A DNA stretch of 64,000 nucleotides, from positions 124,001 to 188,000 of the forward strand of contig WPDH01000280.1 in assembly GCA_019137255.1 (NCBI GenBank), read 5' to 3'. Positions 11,825 to 23,317 of the stretch are shown piece by piece (the first letter of the stretch is position 1; each line of letters begins with the position of its first letter). The stretch is from Corinectria fuckeliana (taxonomy: Eukaryota > Ascomycota > Sordariomycetes > Hypocreales > Nectriaceae). The translations under genes and the position numbers were made by a program. The notes under the pieces were generated by a model, which saw only the letters and a program-made list of their open reading frames with translations, had not been told where the DNA came from and searched no databases.

Positions 11825-12191
11825 GAGTATCCAATAGAAAGCCTTGTTGGCGAGAGGCCTAACCTAACGTTGGTCTATGTACATTAATACTGAGGAGACG
11901 CTGCATGCCGTGCTATCCGGAGACCCGCCCCTTTGCCGTGCCGCGCCTTACCGCCTACTTCCCGCAGTTAGCGAAAGCCACAAGCATGTTGGACAGTGAG
12001 CCTCGTGGCTGTTAGCCAGGGCAAGGAGCAAGACGCAGGGGATAGTCTCCACTGATCAGACGCCGGGCCCTATGGCCTTCCGTAGTGACGCCATAACTAT
12101 GGATCTGCGGATCTACCTGCATACGACGTAGGATATCCAACAATAACCCGAGTGCCATAACCCGAGTGCCGCGTGTCTTGCACTGTAGATG
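11825..12191. other. Convergent 3'-3' spacer
   Basis: Spacer between the stop codons of the regulator and the FMO. Nothing coding was found. An 18-base direct repeat (ATAACCCGAGTGCC units) is visible at about 12143-12170. The cluster promoter motif is absent, as expected for a region without a promoter. Confidence 0.5.
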
Positions 12192-13682
12192 CTACATCAG
12201 CTTCTCTCTCGACTCCGGCTTCTCCCGCACCAGCTGCAACCCCTTCTCCAACCTCCCCAGCTTGACGAACCAGTAATCCGACAGATAGTTGGTCCGAGGC
12301 TGCCACGGCGCCTGTGCTGCTGCTCTGGGCAACTCGCTCTCGGCCACGGTGACAAAGGTCGACGAGAGATTGAACAGCCGCCGTGGCGTCAGGGTCACGC
12401 CCTGCTCGGCCCGCGGCGTAGCACTCGACATGCTCTTCTTGGCCATCCTCTGCAGCACGCGACAGGTGAGCAGAGCCGCGGTATCGACGCCCAGCGTCCA
12501 CGAGATGGTCGAGTAGCCAATGACCAGCGACAGGTTGGGCACGTCTTGCAGCATGGTTCCGTTCCAGAGGTGCTTGTCGCCCGGTCTGACGGGGACGCCG
12601 TCTACTTCAATGGCTGCGCCGCCAGCAACCTGCAGCTTGAGCCCCGTCGCCGTGATGATGATATCCGCGGGGATCTTGTCCCCGGGGGCGTTGTCGAGCA
12701 CGATGCCGTCGGCCACAACCTCCTTGATGGTGCCCGTCCTGATACCCGCCTTTCCCGTGTGCAGACACTTGAAGAAGTCGGCGTCGGGCGTCAGACAAAC
12801 GCGCTGGTCCCAGGGGTTGTAGCGCGGGTTGAAGTGCGGATCGTAGCCCATGTGAGGCGGCAACTCCTTCTCCACGGCCTTGCGCAGCCGCTTCCGCGCC
12901 AGGCCTGGAAACGCCTGGCAGAACAGCCAGATGCAGCGCGACCAGACGAGGAACGACAGACGGGTATACGCGTGGCCCCACCGCGCGGGGAGGAGACGGA
13001 CCGGCCAGGACGCCTTCTTGGCGCCGTTGGGGATGGACAGGATGTAGGAGGGACTGCGCTGCACCATGGTGGTGCTGGCTGCCTTCTCGGCCAGCTTGGG
13101 GATCAGCGTGATGGCTGTGGCGCCGCTGCCAATGACAACGACCTGCTTGTCCGCGTAGTCGATGTCCTCGGGCCAGAACTGGGGATGGACAGTCTGGCCC
13201 CTGAAGCTGTCGAGGCCCGGGATGACGGCCTCGAGCCCTTGGCTGTAGTCGTAGTAGCCGGTGCAGACCATGACGAAGCGAGCACGATACTGAAGCTCGG
13301 GGTGTGCGGCCGTGCTCTGCATCTTCAGCGTCCACCTCTGCTCGGGGGTCGACCACGAAGCTGTCTGCAGCCGCCGCTGGTAGTGAATATGCCTGTCGAT
13401 GCCGTATCTGTGCGCGCACTTCCTCATGTACGCCATGATGGCACTGCCCGAGCCCAGCGCGGTGCCCTGGTCCCAAGGCTGCCAGGCGAAGCCGTACGTG
13501 TAGAGATCCGAGTCGGAGCGGATGCCGGGATAGCGGAAGAGGTCCCAGGTACCGCCCAAGTCGGAGCGGGCTTCCAGGATGGCGTATGTCAGATGCGGCA
13601 GGGCGCATTGTAGCCGGTAGGCAGCGTTGATACCGGCCAGGCCAGCGCCGACGATGATGACATCAAACGTATCCGTATCCAT
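12192..13682 (-). CDS. Flavin-containing / Baeyer-Villiger-type monooxygenase
   Basis: NADPH- and FAD-dependent oxygenase, 496 aa, single exon, predicted to oxidise the polyketide by ester/lactone formation from a ketone or by hydroxylation. FAD Rossmann motif GAGLAG lies at residues about 12-17, then GGTWDLFRYPG with the usual RSDSDLYTYGF. The fingerprint FRGQTVHPQFWP fits the Baeyer-Villiger consensus F-x-G-x3-H-x3-W-P/D, and the NADPH motif GSGATA follows at about residue 190. The C-terminal ATG motif (ITATGLKLQ) is present. The open frame reaches 13865, but the ATG at 13682 (context CAAAATGG) places the FAD motif at the normal distance from the start and leaves two promoter motifs (13812-13842) upstream. 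Same strand as the PKS, whose stop is 723 bp upstream. Confidence 0.9.
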   Translation of the reverse strand: MDTDTFDVIIVGAGLAGINAAYRLQCALPHLTYAILEARSDLGGTWDLFRYPGIRSDSDLYTYGFAWQPWDQGTALGSGSAIMAYMRKCAHRYGIDRHIHYQRRLQTASWSTPEQRWTLKMQSTAAHPELQYRARFVMVCTGYYDYSQGLEAVIPGLDSFRGQTVHPQFWPEDIDYADKQVVVIGSGATAITLIPKLAEKAASTTMVQRSPSYILSIPNGAKKASWPVRLLPARWGHAYTRLSFLVWSRCIWLFCQAFPGLARKRLRKAVEKELPPHMGYDPHFNPRYNPWDQRVCLTPDADFFKCLHTGKAGIRTGTIKEVVADGIVLDNAPGDKIPADIIITATGLKLQVAGGAAIEVDGVPVRPGDKHLWNGTMLQDVPNLSLVIGYSTISWTLGVDTAALLTCRVLQRMAKKSMSSATPRAEQGVTLTPRRLFNLSSTFVTVAESELPRAAAQAPWQPRTNYLSDYWFVKLGRLEKGLQLVREKPESREKLM

Positions 13683-13811
13683 TTTGATTCTAACTCTCCC
13701 GTTTTCCGTAACCTTTGATTGAGCGTGTCTTGTGCTTTTAGATGCTTCCATTTGCACGTTGGAGGCACAAACGGGATTAACCCAAGCCAACGGCATTCGA
13801 TTCCATCTCCG

Positions 13812-13842
13812 TCGGCGGGTTTGCTGTTCGCTCGGCGGGTTT
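13812..13842 (+). promoter_or_regulatory. Tandem TCGGCGGGTTT motif pair in FMO promoter
   Basis: Two exact 11-base copies (13812-13822 and 13832-13842) are spaced 20 bp start to start, about two helical turns, at 130-160 bp upstream of the FMO start. The same core occurs in the other cluster promoters. They are the proposed operator for the Zn2Cys6 factor. Confidence 0.65.
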
Positions 13843-14211
13843 GTTAGTCGTGGCTCGGCCCCCAAACAACCCTCCGCGTAGTGTGCTTGCCATGATCTAC
13901 AGGTAATCGTATGATGTAGGGTGCAAGGTACAGTATATCTGCATATCGATGCTTATTCCTACGGTGTTTACACTGTCGTAAGACTCCTTAAGGATTCTCC
14001 GTTGTGGTGTTCCGGATCCGACCGCCTACACCCAAATCAGCCACCCAGTGAGACAACAGGTTAGTGGACTCGTTTCCTATCATGTCAATCAGGCCACAGA
14101 CGGGTTTTGGGATTCCTTCCCTGACACTCAACTATGTGACGGAGTTGGAGAACAGTGGTGCAAATGCCGACAATTCTCTTGCTAGTTATTATTATGGCAG
14201 TGTCATGGAAT

Positions 14212-14260
14212 ATACGTGTAAACAGGGAAGGCATATTTAAAACCAAATAATACGTGTAAA
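14212..14260 (+). repeat. 11-bp direct repeats flanking a 27-bp insert
   Basis: ATACGTGTAAA occurs at 14212-14222 and again at 14250-14260. The 27 bases between them fall mostly within the 26-mer also present at 7757-7782. This is the layout of a small insertion with a duplicated target, or of templated filler at a repaired break. Confidence 0.6.
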
Positions 14261-14405
14261 ATGTTGTTCTTGAGGTGGATCGGTTGACGCTTCAATCCAA
14301 TAGCACTGCAATAGAAGGGGGAGATTTAGGACTGAATAGGACAGACATGACGAATGGAATAAAATAATAATTGCAATCATCAACTACGACAGACTCCATC
14401 AACAT

Positions 14406-17400
14406 CTACAGCTGTCCGTCTGCCAACAAACTCTCCACAAACAAGCTCTTCTCGGCTACTCTAAAGGCAAGGGTCTGCAGACTATTCGCCTGCAAAATCT
14501 CAAAGACGGCAATGTCCGCCTTCATATTCTTCTGGAACCAATTGCGCAGCTCGACGGCCACTAGACTGTCGATGCCGAACGCGCTGGTCGGCCGGGTCGG
14601 GTCCAGTTCCGCGATGTCCATCATCAGACTCCGGCTGAGCTTGAGCGTCATCTCGTCGACGATGACGGTGACGGCGTCGGTCAACGACAGGGCGGCTTTG
14701 AGCCGGGACTGCGTGGACTGCACGCCGGCCGTGTTGGAGTGGGCGATGGAGCGGGCGCTGAGCTTGGGGAGGTGCGAGAAGATGGGGTTGGACATCCAGA
14801 ACGGCTCGTCGAGGGGGACGCCGTCGTCGTCTGACAGGGTGGACTGGGTTTGGATGCCCGTGATGATCTGGCTCTCGGTTGAGGACGAGGACGACTCCCG
14901 GACGGCAATCTCCAGGATGGCGAGGAACTCATCCTCCTCGATGCCCACGAAGCCCTTCCTCTCCAGGTTCCGGCGCATCATGCCCGACTGATCCTCGGCC
15001 ACAGCTCCAACGGACAAGATCATGCCCAGGTCAACGGCGAGCGCCGGAAGACCCAGCGAACGGCGGTGCTGCGCGAGAGCATCCTCGTAGGCGTTGCCCG
15101 CCGAGTAGTTGGCCTGGCCCGAGTTGCCAAGCACGCCGACCGAGGATGCCATGATGACGAAGAAGTCCAGCGCGTGATTGAGCGTGGCCTGGTGCAGATT
15201 CCATGTGCCCTGGACCTTGGGCCGGATGCCCTTGTTGAACGACTCGAGCGACATGTTGTCGAAGATGGCGTCTTCTAGGACCATGGCGGCCTGGACGACA
15301 CCGCGGATGGCGGGGAAGCCGTCTGCAATGCCTACCAGGGCAGCCTCCAGGGCCGGTCCGTCGGTAATGTCAACTGACAAGGCTTCGACCCGCGTGCCAG
15401 ACAGGGCCAGTTCGTCGATGAGCGTCTGCACTTCAGGACGACTGGCGCCGGAGCGAGAGGCGAAGACGAGGTTCTTGGCGCCGCGAGACGCCATCCAGCG
15501 CGCCATGCTGCGGCCGAGACCGCCAAAGCCGGCGATGAGGTACGAGGCATCTTCGGAGAAGGTAAACAGACCGGCGGACGCTGGGAGAGCCTAGTGGACG
15601 GTGTTAGTCGGGTAAGGAAGGGAGCACGTTGCCAGACAACTCACTGTAACCATGTCCTCCTCCTGAGGAACCATGACAATCTTGCCCACGTGTTTTCCCT
15701 GCTGCATGAACCGGAAGGCCTCCTCAAACTGGGCAAACGAAAAGGTGGTGACGCGCGGGATGGGCCTGATGGCCTTGGACCGGATCAGCTCCATGGTCTC
15801 GTGCAGCAGCTCACCCGCCAAAGCCGCGTTCTGCTCGTAGACGGTGATGAGATCAATGGACGCGAACATGACGTTGCGCAGGAACGGCGCCATGTCCAGC
15901 CGCCGGTTATCGACGATGTCCTTCTTGCCCATCTCGATGAAGCGGCCAAAGGTGGCGATGCAGTCCCACGTGGCACTCAGCATGTCGCCGGCCAAGCTGT
16001 TGAGCACCACGTCGACGCCGCGGCCGTTTGTGGCCGTCTTGATGGCCTTGGCAAACCCCGTATCGCGGCTGGAGAAGATGCGGGAGTCGGGGATGCCGAA
16101 CTCGTGCTTGACCAGGTCGCGCTTCTCCCGGGTGCCCACCGTCACGTAGATGTCGGCGCCGAGGCGTTGGGCGAGGATGATGGCGGCTTGGCCGACTCCG
16201 CCCGCCGCGGCGTGGATCAGGATGGACTCGCCCCTGCGGAGACGGGCCATGTGCTTCAGCCCGTAGATGACGGTGTTGTACACGATGGGCAGCGAGGCCG
16301 CGGTGGCGAAGCTCATGTCGTCGGGCATGGGCTCGACGACGCCCGAGTACGTGCGCGCGTAGTTGGAGTAGTTGTATCTCGTCCAGGCCACGACGCGCTG
16401 GCCGACCTGGAGATGGGAGACGTTGGCGCCGACGCGGTGCACGATTCCTGCACACTCCAGGCCGAGCGAGGGATCCGACATCTGTCCCGTGCATATCATA
16501 ATGTCGCGGAAGTTGACGCCGGACGCCTTGACTTCAACCTCCACCTCGTCGGCGCCCAGGGCTTCGCCGGGCAGGGGGTCGTCTTCGAAGCGCATCGTGT
16601 CCAGCAGCCCGGGCGTCTTGATGTTGAGCTTCAGGGGGCGGCCGGCCTGGTAAAACGGCTGCAGCTCCGTCTTGTCGCTGCCGACGCCATGGTGATGCAG
16701 GCGGCCGTGGATCTGCGCGTTGGTGTCGACCGACTCGAGGCACCGGGCGATGTTCCAGCTGCCTCCGTGGTGGTAGTACTCGGGTTCCTGGGCCTCCGGG
16801 CTGCGGAGGATCTGCCGCAACAGCTCGAGCAGCTGCTGCGCCGTCTCGGACGGGCTCTGCTGGTGGCCGAGGGATGCGAAGTCGGCCGTCGTCAGGGGGA
16901 AGGTCTCGTTCTCGGCGCGGAGGGAGCGGGCCATGCCGTGGAAGAGGGCTGACTCGGGGCGGCTGGGGTTGTCGAAGGCTCCTTCAGTCACCCAGAGGAG
17001 ACCGCGACTCGTTTTGACAATGGTCTTGATGGCGTCGAACTCGGATAGGGTCATGTCCTTGATGACGGAGCGGTCGAGTTCCGCGAGAGACACGCAGTAC
17101 GCGTTGTCCAACGACGTCTGGGTTACGTCTGCGAGCCGGCTTCTCCGAACTGTAACACCCAGCTTCGAAATCTCCCGGTCCATCGTGTCCTGAAGAACAC
17201 TGGATGCCCCGTCGTCGGTGATCAGCACCACCGACTGGATAGACGGGTCAACCGGCACAGGGCCCTGCTCGAGGGCAACGCACGAAAAGACACGCCCCAG
17301 CTCATCAACGGGGTTCTCGTTGTCGGGAGCAGCCAGCGTGAGGTCGCCGAAGCCTACGCGCTTGAGATGGTCCGCCCACATGTCCTGGTCCATGGTAGGA

Positions 17401-20400
17401 CCCCACGGACGGTAGCTCTCCTCGGACATCCACCACCCGGGCAGACAGCCGAACAGGAGAAAGGCCTGGTTCAGCATGTTGGAGATTTCCACCAGGATCA
17501 GGCGACCGCCCGGCTTGAGCAGCTTCCGCGTGTGCTCGAGCGTCCGGGTGATGTTGGCCGTAGCATGCAGCACCGAAGCCGCAACGACGACGTCGTACGA
17601 GCCGGCCTCGAAGCCCTGCTCGACGGGATCCTCCTCAATGTTCAGTCGTTGGTACTGGACGAGCCCCTCCCAGTCCTTGAACTTGGCCTCGGCCTCTTCG
17701 AAGAAACCCGACGAGATGTCGGTAAAGGTGTACGAGTCGAACTTGGGATAGCGCCCATTGTTGCCGCCCAAGGCCGAGAGAATAGGCGCCGTGGCCCCGC
17801 CGGTTCCGCCGCCGATTTCGAGGACCTTCATGTTGGGGTTCTTGTTGGAGAGCATCTCGGCGTACCGGTAGAGGATGTCATAGCCCATGACGGCTTCGTA
17901 GTACTTGTACAGCAGCTCGTCTTCCAGCATCAGCGCCAGCGGGTCGACGGCGCCAGTGAGAACCTTGTCGAGTTTCCGGCCGACACGGCAGATGAGCTGT
18001 GCGTCGATGCCGGACGGCTCTAGCTCGACGGCGAGCTTCTCCATCCTTTCTTGAACGGCGGGATCGTTGAGCTGCTCCCACTCAAGCGTCTGGTGCGGCA
18101 TCTTGTGAGCTACCAGGAGGTCACGCTGGTACTGCATGTATCGGAAGAACTTTTGGTGGTGAGGCTTCATGCTCGAGACCTGGTCCTCGGTGATGGTCTG
18201 TAGGACCCGGTCGTAGTAGTAGTAGGCAATCTTTTCGAGGTTGGCCACTCGCCGCGGGTCTTTGGGAACAGGGATGAAGGCACGCATCAACTCGTCACCC
18301 TTGGCCCGGGACAGAAGCTCCGGGTCTGGGTGCCAGGAAGAGTGGAAGCACAGCTTGTTGACAGCCTCCCGACCAGCCAGGGCATCGTCCGAGTTGTCAC
18401 CCGAGTCGATGCCGCCGCACCGCACGTCCTTGAAGCTGACAACCGCGTCGCCCGTGGCTTCATCGCGGACGAGCACGTTGGTCGTCACCTCTCGGAAGCC
18501 GGTATAGTCGGCAGCCGCAACGCAGTCGAAGCGGTGGCCGGCGTTCTGGGCAATGTCGCCCCGGACAAAGGTGTCGGCGAAGAAGACGGGCAGGTAAGGC
18601 GACGTGATGGCCGACTGGGCGTGCAGCAGCGCGGGGAAGACCATCTGCACGAAGCCGTCCATGGTGGCCGGGTGGACGAGGTAGGGGTACTCGAACTCGA
18701 ACGGCATCAGGGACTTGGTATCCGGGACTATCACGACGCCCCTCGCTGAGCCGTCGTTAGACACGAGGTCTCCGGTCAGGTTCCGGAAGGGCTCTTCATA
18801 CACCAGGCCAACAGCATCGACGATGTCGTACAGGTTCTCGGCGGTGCGGGTGCCAGAGAAGGTCTCCGTGCCGGCGATGTTGTCCAAGGCCAGATTATAC
18901 GGCATGTGGCTCGAGGGAACCGCGTTGGGGGCATCGTAGACGGCCGTGATCAAGCCGTGAGTATGTTCCGCCCAGCCATCCGCGGCCGACCAGGAGAAGA
19001 CGCGGAACTCGTACCAAGTGTTGGAGAAGGAAGCGCTGCTCTCCTTGTAGTTGCGCATCGAGAACATGGTCTCGACGCCCTCCTCGCTCGCCGGCACCAT
19101 CAACGCGCGGATCAACTTGACGTCTCGCAGTCGGTATCCCGCAAACGAGCCCTGGGGCGCCGTGTACTCGGGCATGGCTCGCAGGTGGTGCAGCGCCTCG
19201 AGGGCCATGCACAGGTAGCCTGTGCCCGGGTAGACGTACGAGCCCTGGACCGTGTGGCCCTTGAGCCAGGGCTGCTCGCGGAGACGAACCAGGTTGCGCC
19301 AGCGCGGCTCCATGGGGTTCCAGTCGTTGACCGGGTATCCCAGGAAGTCGGTGCGGGCGTGGCGGCGGAAGCGATGCTCCAGACTCATCCGCGACTCCAT
19401 CCAGTGGCTCTTGGTGTGGTTCCAGAAGTAGGGCGGCAGGTCGACAATCACCTGTGGCTGAGCCGAGTGCTGTGAGGCCGCGGGAGGGTTGACCTTGTAC
19501 AGGTCGACGGTGGTGCATCCCTTGGCGAAGAGGAACACGGCCGCCTCGAGAGCAGTGGCGCAGGCATCTTGGCCTCGGGACAGCACCGACTTGTACACGA
19601 TGCCGCTCTTCTCTAGGCTGGGAACGCCTAGGATCTGCTTGACAGGGCCAGCTAGAGCCGCGTGGGGGCCTAGCTCGACTAGGACATCGACGGCGCCCTG
19701 GTTCCCGGCGAGACGACGGGCACGCTTGGCCGTAGCCCGCGGCGTGCAGAGGGCCTGGAGACCCGCGCTGAAGCGCACGGGGGACACCATGTTGTCTCTC
19801 CAGTACTTGGGCCCGAGCACGTCCGAGGACGCCACGAGCTCGCCGGTGACGGTGGAGACCATCTCGACCGTCTCGGAGATGGGACGGACCTCGATGCCGG
19901 CCAGAGACTGCTCGTAGTCGGCGGAGACGGCTTCCATGTGGTGCGAGTGGTACGCCGTCGAGACCTTGAGGAAGCGCGCGAACACGGCGTCCTTTTGCAG
20001 GGCCTCGCCCAGCGCGGCCAGGGCAGGACGGTCGCCCGAGACGGTGACGTTGGTCGGGCTGTTGATGCACGCGACGCCCGCCTTGCCGAGAGCGGGATCG
20101 AGGACGGCCAGGTACGCCTTGGCGTCTTCCTCGGACGTGCCCACGGCCATCATGGCGCCGTCGACTGACGGGAGCTTGGCTTGCACCAGACAAGAGTGCA
20201 GGCCGCGGAAGTACGCCGCCTTGAGGGCCGACGCCGTGGGCAGGATGCCGGCTGCATAGGCGGCAGCAATCTCGCCGCTCGAGTGGCCGATGACCTTACG
20301 GGGAGAGATGCCCCAGCTGGCCAGCAGGTCGACCAGGGCCAGTTGCAGGGCCGTACAGGCCGTCTGACTAACAAGGGACTCGTTGATGCGAGACGTTTCC

Positions 20401-22647
20401 TCGTCCTTGTTGAGTTCGTCTACACCAGTTAGTTAGTCCAGCCCGGTTCAAACAGCATTCAGACTGGGGAACTCACCAACAAGCGACCACTCAGCCCCCA
20501 GGCTCTTCACAAACCGATCGGCGTGTTGCAACCGCTGTCGATAGAGCGGGTACGTCTGCGCCAGCTCTCGACCCATGGCGAACCACTGCGCGCCCTGTCC
20601 GGTGAAGACAAAGGCGACCCTGAGCTCCTTGATGGAAGCGCGCACCGGCTTCTGGCGTGTGGCGGCCACCTTTTCCACCAGGTCGGGGAGAGAGTGGGCG
20701 ACCAGGAACGACTTCCAGGGCAGCATGGACCGGCGGCTGCAGAGAGTGTAGGAGAGGTTGTCGAGGAAGGCTTCTTCGTCGGCTTCTTTTCGCTGGGCGA
20801 GATGCTCGGCGTAGACGGCGCCGCTTTTGCCTGCGATGTTCTCTTCGTGTGTGGACCAGACGAAGACGCGATGGCGCTTTGCTGATAGAGCATGGCCGTT
20901 GGAGTGGCCGTTGGTAGTACCGTTGGAGTGGCCGTTAGTAGTACCGTTATAATGACCATTGGTAGTGCCGTTGGAATGACCATTAGTATCGTCGTTGGAG
21001 TGACCCTTGGAGTGACTGGCATCACCATTGAGCCCATTGGCACTTGGCAAAGACGGAACAGCCGCATTGCTCATAGCAATCCCAGTCTCCAAGCACAACA
21101 ATGGCTCAGGAGCCGTCCGATGCGCACCCACAAGCCCCCGGCCCTTGAGATAATGAAACGCATCGTCCAAGATGACATGTCCGTTTGTTCCTCCGAACCC
21201 AAACGAGTTGACGCTGATCCGACGCTGTCCCTGCACCGGCCAGGCCATCAGCTTGGTGGGCACGCGCAGGTTCCAGCCCTCGAGGTCCATCTGCGGGTTG
21301 GGCTTCTCAAAGTACACGTTGGGGGCAATGGCGCCGCGTTCGAGCGAGAGCACCGCCTTGATAACGCCCGCGAGGCCGCTGGCGCCCTCCGTGTGGCCGA
21401 TGTTGGTCTTGACGCTGCCGATGTAGAGGGGGAGTGTCTGGCCGTCTTTGTCCACGGGACGGTGGGGGCCAAAGGTATTTCCGATAGCACCAGATCTGGA
21501 TCCGTTAGTATCAGACTACACCATACTTCTTCACTCTGGCAGGGCACTTACTCAAGAGGATCTCCGGCTTGTGTTCCCGTACCATGAGCCTCGAAATAAG
21601 CCGTCGTGGCATAGTCGCACCCTGCATCCTTGTACGTCGCCCTGATAAGCTGCTCCTGAGCCTCCTTCGAGGGCAGCATGATGCCCGACGTCTTTCCATC
21701 CTGGTTGCACCCCGTGCCTCGAATCACAGCCCGAATTGTATCATTGTCGCGGATAGCATCGTCCAAAGGCTTCAGAATCAAGCAAGCAATGCCCTCGCCA
21801 CGGGAGTACCCGTTGGCACGCTCATCGAAACTATAGCAGCGCGAGTCCGGGCTGAAGAAGTGCATGTTGGACATTGCTGTGATGATGTCCGGGTTGAGAA
21901 TCAAGTTGGTGGCGCCGACAATGGCGCGGTGGCTCTCGCCTGAGCGCAGACTCTGGCATGCCAGATGTAGAGCGACCAGACTACTGCTGCAAGCCGTATC
22001 GAGGGTGAGGCTCGGTCCCTTGAGGTCGTAAAAGTAGCTGATGCGGTTGGACAGGATGGCGGCTCCGTTGCCCGTCACCGAGTACAACGGGGCTGTTTCG
22101 GGGTCTCGGTCAATGATCTCGTAGTAGTCGCGCGAGAAGCTGCCGACATAACAGCTCGTGTCGGAGCCGGCTAGATCGTCCATGCTCATCCCGCCGCTCT
22201 CCATGGCCTCGTACACGGTTTCCATCAAGATGCGTTGTTGCGGGTCGATGCTCTTGGCTTCTGTGGGAGGGATGGAGAAGAATGAGGCGTCAAAGGCTGC
22301 GACGTCTTGCTTGAGGAAATGGCCTCCCTTTGCATTTGTCTAAGGCATATGTCAGATTATAATTCTTGTTCAGGGGAACGGGCGAGAAGAGTATGTACAT
22401 TTCCCCCTCGCTCAGCATCAGGATGCCAGTAGGAATCGATATTCATGCGATCCTTGGGAACCTCACTCCAGGCGGCCTCCCTTTTGGCACACAGCTCCCA
22501 TAGTTTGTCGGGGTTGATGGCCTCGCCGGGCAGTCTACACGCCATGCCTACGATGGCAATGGGCATGGACTTGTCCTGCTGCAAGACGGCCTGGACCGGA
22601 GGCTCTTGTCTTGAGCCATTGCTGCTGGTATCTTGAAAGAAGGGCAT
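14406..22647 (-). CDS. Highly reducing type I polyketide synthase, KS-AT-DH-MT-ER-KR-ACP
   Basis: Core enzyme of the cluster, about 2,671 aa from five exons (22647-22399, 22339-21552, 21495-20477, 20419-15645, 15590-14406) with 54-59 bp introns. KS: active Cys in DTACSSS near residue 200, EAHGTGT and NIGHTEGASG His residues. AT: FTGQGAQWFAMG and GHSSGE near 720. DH: HTVQGSYVYPGTG near 1080 and DGFVQ near 1280. C-methyltransferase: VLEIGGGTGGAT near 1550. ER: NADPH motif HAAAGGVGQAA near 2090. KR: GFGGLGRSMARW with catalytic Ser/Tyr in ASSVGVL and ANYSAGNAY. ACP: phosphopantetheine Ser in GIDSL near 2615. No thioesterase, reductase or condensation domain follows the ACP, so release should occur in trans. 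All catalytic residues I can check are present, so a methylated, reduced chain is expected. Product unknown. Confidence 0.95.
20892..21020 (-). repeat. In-frame 24-bp minisatellite in the PKS KS-AT linker
   Basis: The linker after the KS encodes repeated units of the type NGHSNGTT (variants NGHYNGTT, KGHSNDDT). The 24-base DNA units are near-identical, and the frame is preserved. Such variable Asn/Gly/His/Ser linkers occur between PKS domains and tolerate length change. Confidence 0.85.
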
Positions 22648-23317
22648 TTTGGCGGCGTTTGGTTGAATGAGACACGGTAGAAGAGGAAATGGAGTAAATG
22701 CTGGTGTCCGCTGACGGAAGCTGGGTATTCTATGATCTATCGATGCAATATATCGTCCTCACAGAGACACCTTATCTAGCAGTCTACTCTAAAGATTCTC
22801 CGTAGCCAAGGCAGTGGTAACACGTCGATCGAGATCCGGTCCCCTCCGCCACGATTGTCGGGACCGCTCCGCTGTAAGCAGCGGCGGATAAAACTCGCGA
22901 GGCGCTCGTCGGCGGATTGCTCGACCAGGTTACGATTCCCACGCCTCGTTTCTACTTCCGAGTACCATCAGCTGTCGTCCAATTGATCGTATCTAGGACT
23001 ATTCCCAAGAATCCTCACCCCGTCTTCACGGGGCTGCATGTCAGCCTCCCTCCGCCCGCTCACGCCATGTCTCGGCGGGTTCGGCCGCGAACACCCATTC
23101 GCTCGGTGGGTTTCGACGGCGCGAATCCATTTGCTTGTGATACGGGAGCAGAAGATGGCAAGATCGAATTAGATTTATTCTTCAAATCAGGCGGCTACAC
23201 CGTGGCTGCCAATCATCCCCTGCGCAACCTCCCTCGTGGCTTTCCGGCAATACACGAGAAATCACAACTGTCATCTCAGCTTGTCGCCTCTAACCAGACG
23301 ACTCAACACGCGGCAAA
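22648..23317. promoter_or_regulatory. Divergent promoter of PKS and FSH1 hydrolase
   Basis: Shared 670-bp region between two head-to-head starts. Exact TCGGCGGGTT lies at 23072-23081, a near copy TCGGTGGGTTT at 23103-23113, and TCGGCGGATT at 22909-22918, with GCGGCGGATA nearby at 22881. The close pair sits about 210-245 bp from the hydrolase ATG and the 22909 copy about 260 bp from the PKS ATG. This fits co-regulation by one factor. Confidence 0.6.

Larger units (their letters stand above)
13683..14405. other. FMO promoter and PKS 3' flank
   Basis: This stretch contains the FMO promoter with two TCGGCGGGTTT copies, then about 500 bp of AT-rich DNA that includes a small insertion-like footprint at 14212-14260. 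No gene seen. Confidence 0.6.

Noticed and set aside
12189..13613. 474-codon plus-strand frame over the FMO
   Set aside because: Antisense shadow of a well-supported monooxygenase with intact motifs.
13683..13865. 61-residue N-terminal extension of the FMO
   Set aside because: The extension is basic, lacks family similarity and would contain both promoter motifs; the ATG at 13682 places the FAD motif at the usual distance.
15594..16952. 452-codon plus-strand frame across the PKS
   Set aside because: Complement of the ER and neighbouring PKS coding sequence, rich in Val/Gly/Asp/His from GC-rich antisense codons, with no family resemblance.
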